A stretch of 64,000 nt of DNA from assembly GCF_900447215.1 (NCBI RefSeq), contig NZ_UFYA01000001.1:1178001-1242000 (forward strand), in the 5' to 3' direction. Every line of letters starts with the position of its first letter. Position 1 is the stretch's first letter. Shown here one piece after another: positions 61,712-64,000 of this stretch. Origin of the DNA: Dermatophilus congolensis (GTDB lineage Bacteria > Actinomycetota > Actinomycetes > Actinomycetales > Dermatophilaceae). Position numbers and translations under genes: made by a program. The notes under the pieces are model-generated. The model was given only the letters and a program-made list of their open reading frames with translations, was not told where the DNA came from and searched no databases.

Positions 61712-63249
61712 GTTCAGCGCGAGAGCCTGCAGCGGGGAATCCCCTCCGCGACCCTCGAGATAAACGACTCCCCCGCATCGCTGGGCCCTGCAGCCTAGTC
61801 ATGTTCGGAGTCACCGGAGACCTATCCCGCAAAAAACTCCTACCAGCCATCTACGACCTGGCAAACCGCGGCCTCCTACCCGCCGGATTCAGCCTGATCG
61901 GATTTGGCCGCCGCGACTGGGACGACAACCAATTCGCCCAATTCGTGAAGGAGTCAGTGCAGGCCCACTCGCGCACTCCCTTCCGGTCAGAAACCTGGGA
62001 CCAACTCGTCGGCGGTTTCCGGTTCGTCACCGGCGCCTTCGACGACGAAGAATCCTTCCACCGACTCAGTGAGGTCGTGGTTGCTGCCGATACCGAACGC
62101 GGCACCGGCGGCAACCACGCCTTCTACCTATCCATCCCACCCAACGCATTCGCAAAAGTCTGCGGACTCCTGCACAAAACCGGCCTCGCCGACGACAGCG
62201 ACGGCTGGCGCCGCGTCGTCATCGAAAAACCCTTCGGCCACGACCTCGAATCCGCACGCGAACTCGACCGCGTTATATCCGACGTCTTCCCACCAGACTC
62301 GATCTTCCGCATCGACCACTACCTCGGCAAAGAAACCGTACAAAACATCCTGGCGCTTCGATTCGCGAACCAAATGTTCGAACCCATCTGGAACGCCCAC
62401 TACGTCGACCACGTCCAAATCACCATGGCCGAAGACATCGGCATCGGCGGGCGCGCCGGCTACTACGACGGAATCGGTGCCGCCCGCGACGTCATCCAAA
62501 ACCACCTCCTCCAGCTCCTGGCCCTCACCGCCATGGAAGAGCCCATCGCCTTCGACGCCGACCACCTACGCACCGAAAAAGAAAAAGCCCTAGCCAGCGT
62601 CATCATCCCCGGCCCCATCGAAGAATGCACCGCACGAGGCCAATACGCAGCCGGGTGGCAAGGTTCCGAACACGTCGCGGCATACCTCGATGAAGAAGGC
62701 GTCAACCCCTCCTCCCACACCGAAACATTCGCTGCCGTCAAACTCGAAGTCGCTACCCGCCGCTGGGCCGGTGTGCCCTTCTACCTGCGCACCGGAAAAC
62801 GCCTCGCCAAACGCGTCACCGAAGTCGCAGTCGTTTTCCGCAAAGCACCGCATCTGCCCTTCGACCAAACCGCCACCGGAGAACTCGGCGCCAACGCCAT
62901 CGTCATCCGCGTCCAACCCGACGAAGGCATCACCTTGCGATTCGGCGCCAAAGTACCCGGAGATCAAATGGAAGTCCGCGACGTCACCATGGACTTCGGA
63001 TACGGGCGCGCCTTCACCGAGTCCAGTCCCGAAGCGTACGAACGCCTCATCCTCGACGCCCTTATCGGCGACCCACCCCTGTTCCCTCGCCACGAAGAAG
63101 TCGAGCTCTCCTGGAAAATTCTCGATCCCATCACCACACACTGGGAAAACAGCACCACTCGTCCAGAGCAATACACCCCCGGGGCATGGGGGCCCAAGAG
63201 CGCACATGAGCTGCTCGAACGCGACGGCCGTCAGTGGAGGATGCCATGA
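61708..63249 (+). CDS. zwf: Glucose-6-phosphate 1-dehydrogenase
   Basis: NADP-linked entry step of the oxidative pentose phosphate pathway. 513 residues; cofactor motif [15 protein letters not shown] near 32-46, active-site signature [13 protein letters not shown] near 205-217, and [11 protein letters not shown] near 175. GTG 61708 overlaps the tal stop (GTGA), and the stop overlaps opcA (ATGA), so the trio is translationally coupled. Confidence 0.97.
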   Translation: MSSAREPAAGNPLRDPRDKRLPRIAGPCSLVMFGVTGDLSRKKLLPAIYDLANRGLLPAGFSLIGFGRRDWDDNQFAQFVKESVQAHSRTPFRSETWDQLVGGFRFVTGAFDDEESFHRLSEVVVAADTERGTGGNHAFYLSIPPNAFAKVCGLLHKTGLADDSDGWRRVVIEKPFGHDLESARELDRVISDVFPPDSIFRIDHYLGKETVQNILALRFANQMFEPIWNAHYVDHVQITMAEDIGIGGRAGYYDGIGAARDVIQNHLLQLLALTAMEEPIAFDADHLRTEKEKALASVIIPGPIEECTARGQYAAGWQGSEHVAAYLDEEGVNPSSHTETFAAVKLEVATRRWAGVPFYLRTGKRLAKRVTEVAVVFRKAPHLPFDQTATGELGANAIVIRVQPDEGITLRFGAKVPGDQMEVRDVTMDFGYGRAFTESSPEAYERLILDALIGDPPLFPRHEEVELSWKILDPITTHWENSTTRPEQYTPGAWGPKSAHELLERDGRQWRMP

Positions 63250-64000
63250 TCATCGAACTGCCCGACACCTCTATCCCCGCCGTTGCTAAACGCATCATCT
63301 CCGTACGCGAAAACAACGGTGCCATGGCGTTAGGCCGGGTTATGACCCTCGTGGTCATCACCGAAGAAGAAACACTCGAACCCGTACTCCACGAAGCCCA
63401 AAACGCCACCCGCCAACACCCCAGCCGCATCATCGTGGTGGTTTCAGGAAACCCGAACAGCCGAAACAAAGTTGACGCCGAAGTGCGCATCGGCGGAGAC
63501 GCCGGAGCAAGCGAAATCGTTGTTTTGAAGCTTTACGGCGAACTCACCGAACACGGCTCAGCTGTCGTCCTTCCCCTCCTATTAGCCGACTCCCCCATCG
63601 TGGCCTGGTGGCCCCGCACCGCCCCTCATAACGTCGCTGCCGACCCCATCGGTGTCCTAGCGCAACGGCGCATCACCGACGCTCAAGCACAAAAAGAATC
63701 CATCAGCTCCATGCATCACCGCGCCGAGCACTACCACCCCGGCGACACTGACCTCGCCTGGACCCGCACCACCAGATGGCGCGGAGTACTCGCCTCACTG
63801 ATGGAACAACCACCACACGAAAACGTCACCGCAGCAACAGTCACCGGCAACCCTGACTCAGCCTCTGCACACCTACTCGCCGCGTGGCTCCAAGTACGGC
63901 TACAAGTGCCGGTGCAGCTGCTCACCACCACAGATCAAGAAGGAATCTACGGAGTAACCCTCGAACGCCCATCCGGAACCACCCAACTCCTCCGCCCCGA
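63246..64000 (+). CDS. opcA: Glucose-6-phosphate dehydrogenase assembly protein OpcA (3' end outside window)
   Basis: Allosteric/assembly partner of Zwf in cyanobacteria and actinobacteria. The frame is open from ATG 63246 to the right edge (about 251 residues visible). It begins [37 protein letters not shown] and contains NPSRIIVVV-type and SPIVAWWPRTAPHNVAADPIGVLAQRRITDA blocks typical of OpcA. The 4-bp overlap with zwf fits their joint function. Confidence 0.95.
   Translation, partial: MIIELPDTSIPAVAKRIISVRENNGAMALGRVMTLVVITEEETLEPVLHEAQNATRQHPSRIIVVVSGNPNSRNKVDAEVRIGGDAGASEIVVLKLYGELTEHGSAVVLPLLLADSPIVAWWPRTAPHNVAADPIGVLAQRRITDAQAQKESISSMHHRAEHYHPGDTDLAWTRTTRWRGVLASLMEQPPHENVTAATVTGNPDSASAHLLAAWLQVRLQVPVQLLTTTDQEGIYGVTLERPSGTTQLLRP

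Overview
The window is chromosomal DNA of a high-GC Gram-positive bacterium of the Actinomycetota, most likely a member of the Micrococcales. Sampled lines run near 60% G+C, which would fit Dermatophilaceae or related families, although nothing here fixes the genus. The diagnostic genes are mycothiol ligase MshC in its usual neighbourhood (PAC2 protein, SCO1664-family protein, DUF3090, histidine phosphatase), a SufR-SufB-SufD-Rieske-SufC-SufS-SufU-SufT iron-sulfur operon, CtaA/CtaB haem A synthesis, an actinobacterial GT4 glycogen synthase paired with GlgC, DUF3099, DUF3263, and a tkt-tal-zwf-opcA pentose phosphate operon. Gene density is high. I see no insertion sequence, prophage, integron or CRISPR array.

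Layout. 1-4.4 kb: PAC2 gene (cut by the left edge) facing the mshC operon. 4.4-5.3 kb: an acidic-tailed small protein and tRNA-Leu(GAG). 5.5-9.9 kb: an FtsX-type ABC exporter and a POT peptide transporter. 10-20 kb: two small conserved proteins, galE, RecQ with a phosphoribosyltransferase-like tail, PlsC, a PEBP protein, a TrmH methyltransferase, SPFH/NfeD, an ABC ATPase and an unknown protein. 19.7-22.4 kb: divergent glycogen genes. 22.4-31 kb: GNAT, fabG-fabI, DUF3099, moaA, SURF1, an ABC-F protein, a SAP/Rho-N-like small protein and fumC. 31-34.3 kb: a frameshifted LigD-like ligase-polymerase and a HhH-PHP protein. 34-40.9 kb: TetR/MFS pair, 2-keto acid decarboxylase, DUF418 protein, K+ channel, and a ribbon-helix-helix/small membrane protein pair. 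40.9-44.2 kb: an ascorbate-type PTS and a DUF4184 protein. 44.2-45.7 kb: a long leader with a perfect CRP-type palindrome and a ydaO-type (c-di-AMP) riboswitch in front of a secreted NlpC/P60 hydrolase. 45.7-54 kb: alr and the suf operon. 54-58 kb: ABC-2 exporter, a candidate small RNA, ctaA and ctaB. 58.4-64 kb: tkt, tal, zwf and opcA (cut by the right edge).

Two window-wide patterns stand out. First, about eighteen genes have no Shine-Dalgarno sequence but carry a TANNNT hexamer exactly 6 or 7 nt before the start codon. This is the signature of leaderless mRNAs, and it was used here to choose starts. Second, G/C strand asymmetry changes sign several times regardless of gene direction: G-rich on + at about 1-4.8 and 21-44 kb, C-rich at about 10-20 and 54-64 kb. 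This suggests past inversions. Many operons end in unusually long perfect inverted repeats.

The best candidate for a notable system is the 44.9-45.7 kb unit, where a cell-wall hydrolase appears to sit under dual cyclic-nucleotide control. The candidate small RNA at 55.86 kb and the RHH/membrane-protein pair at 40.3 kb are next.
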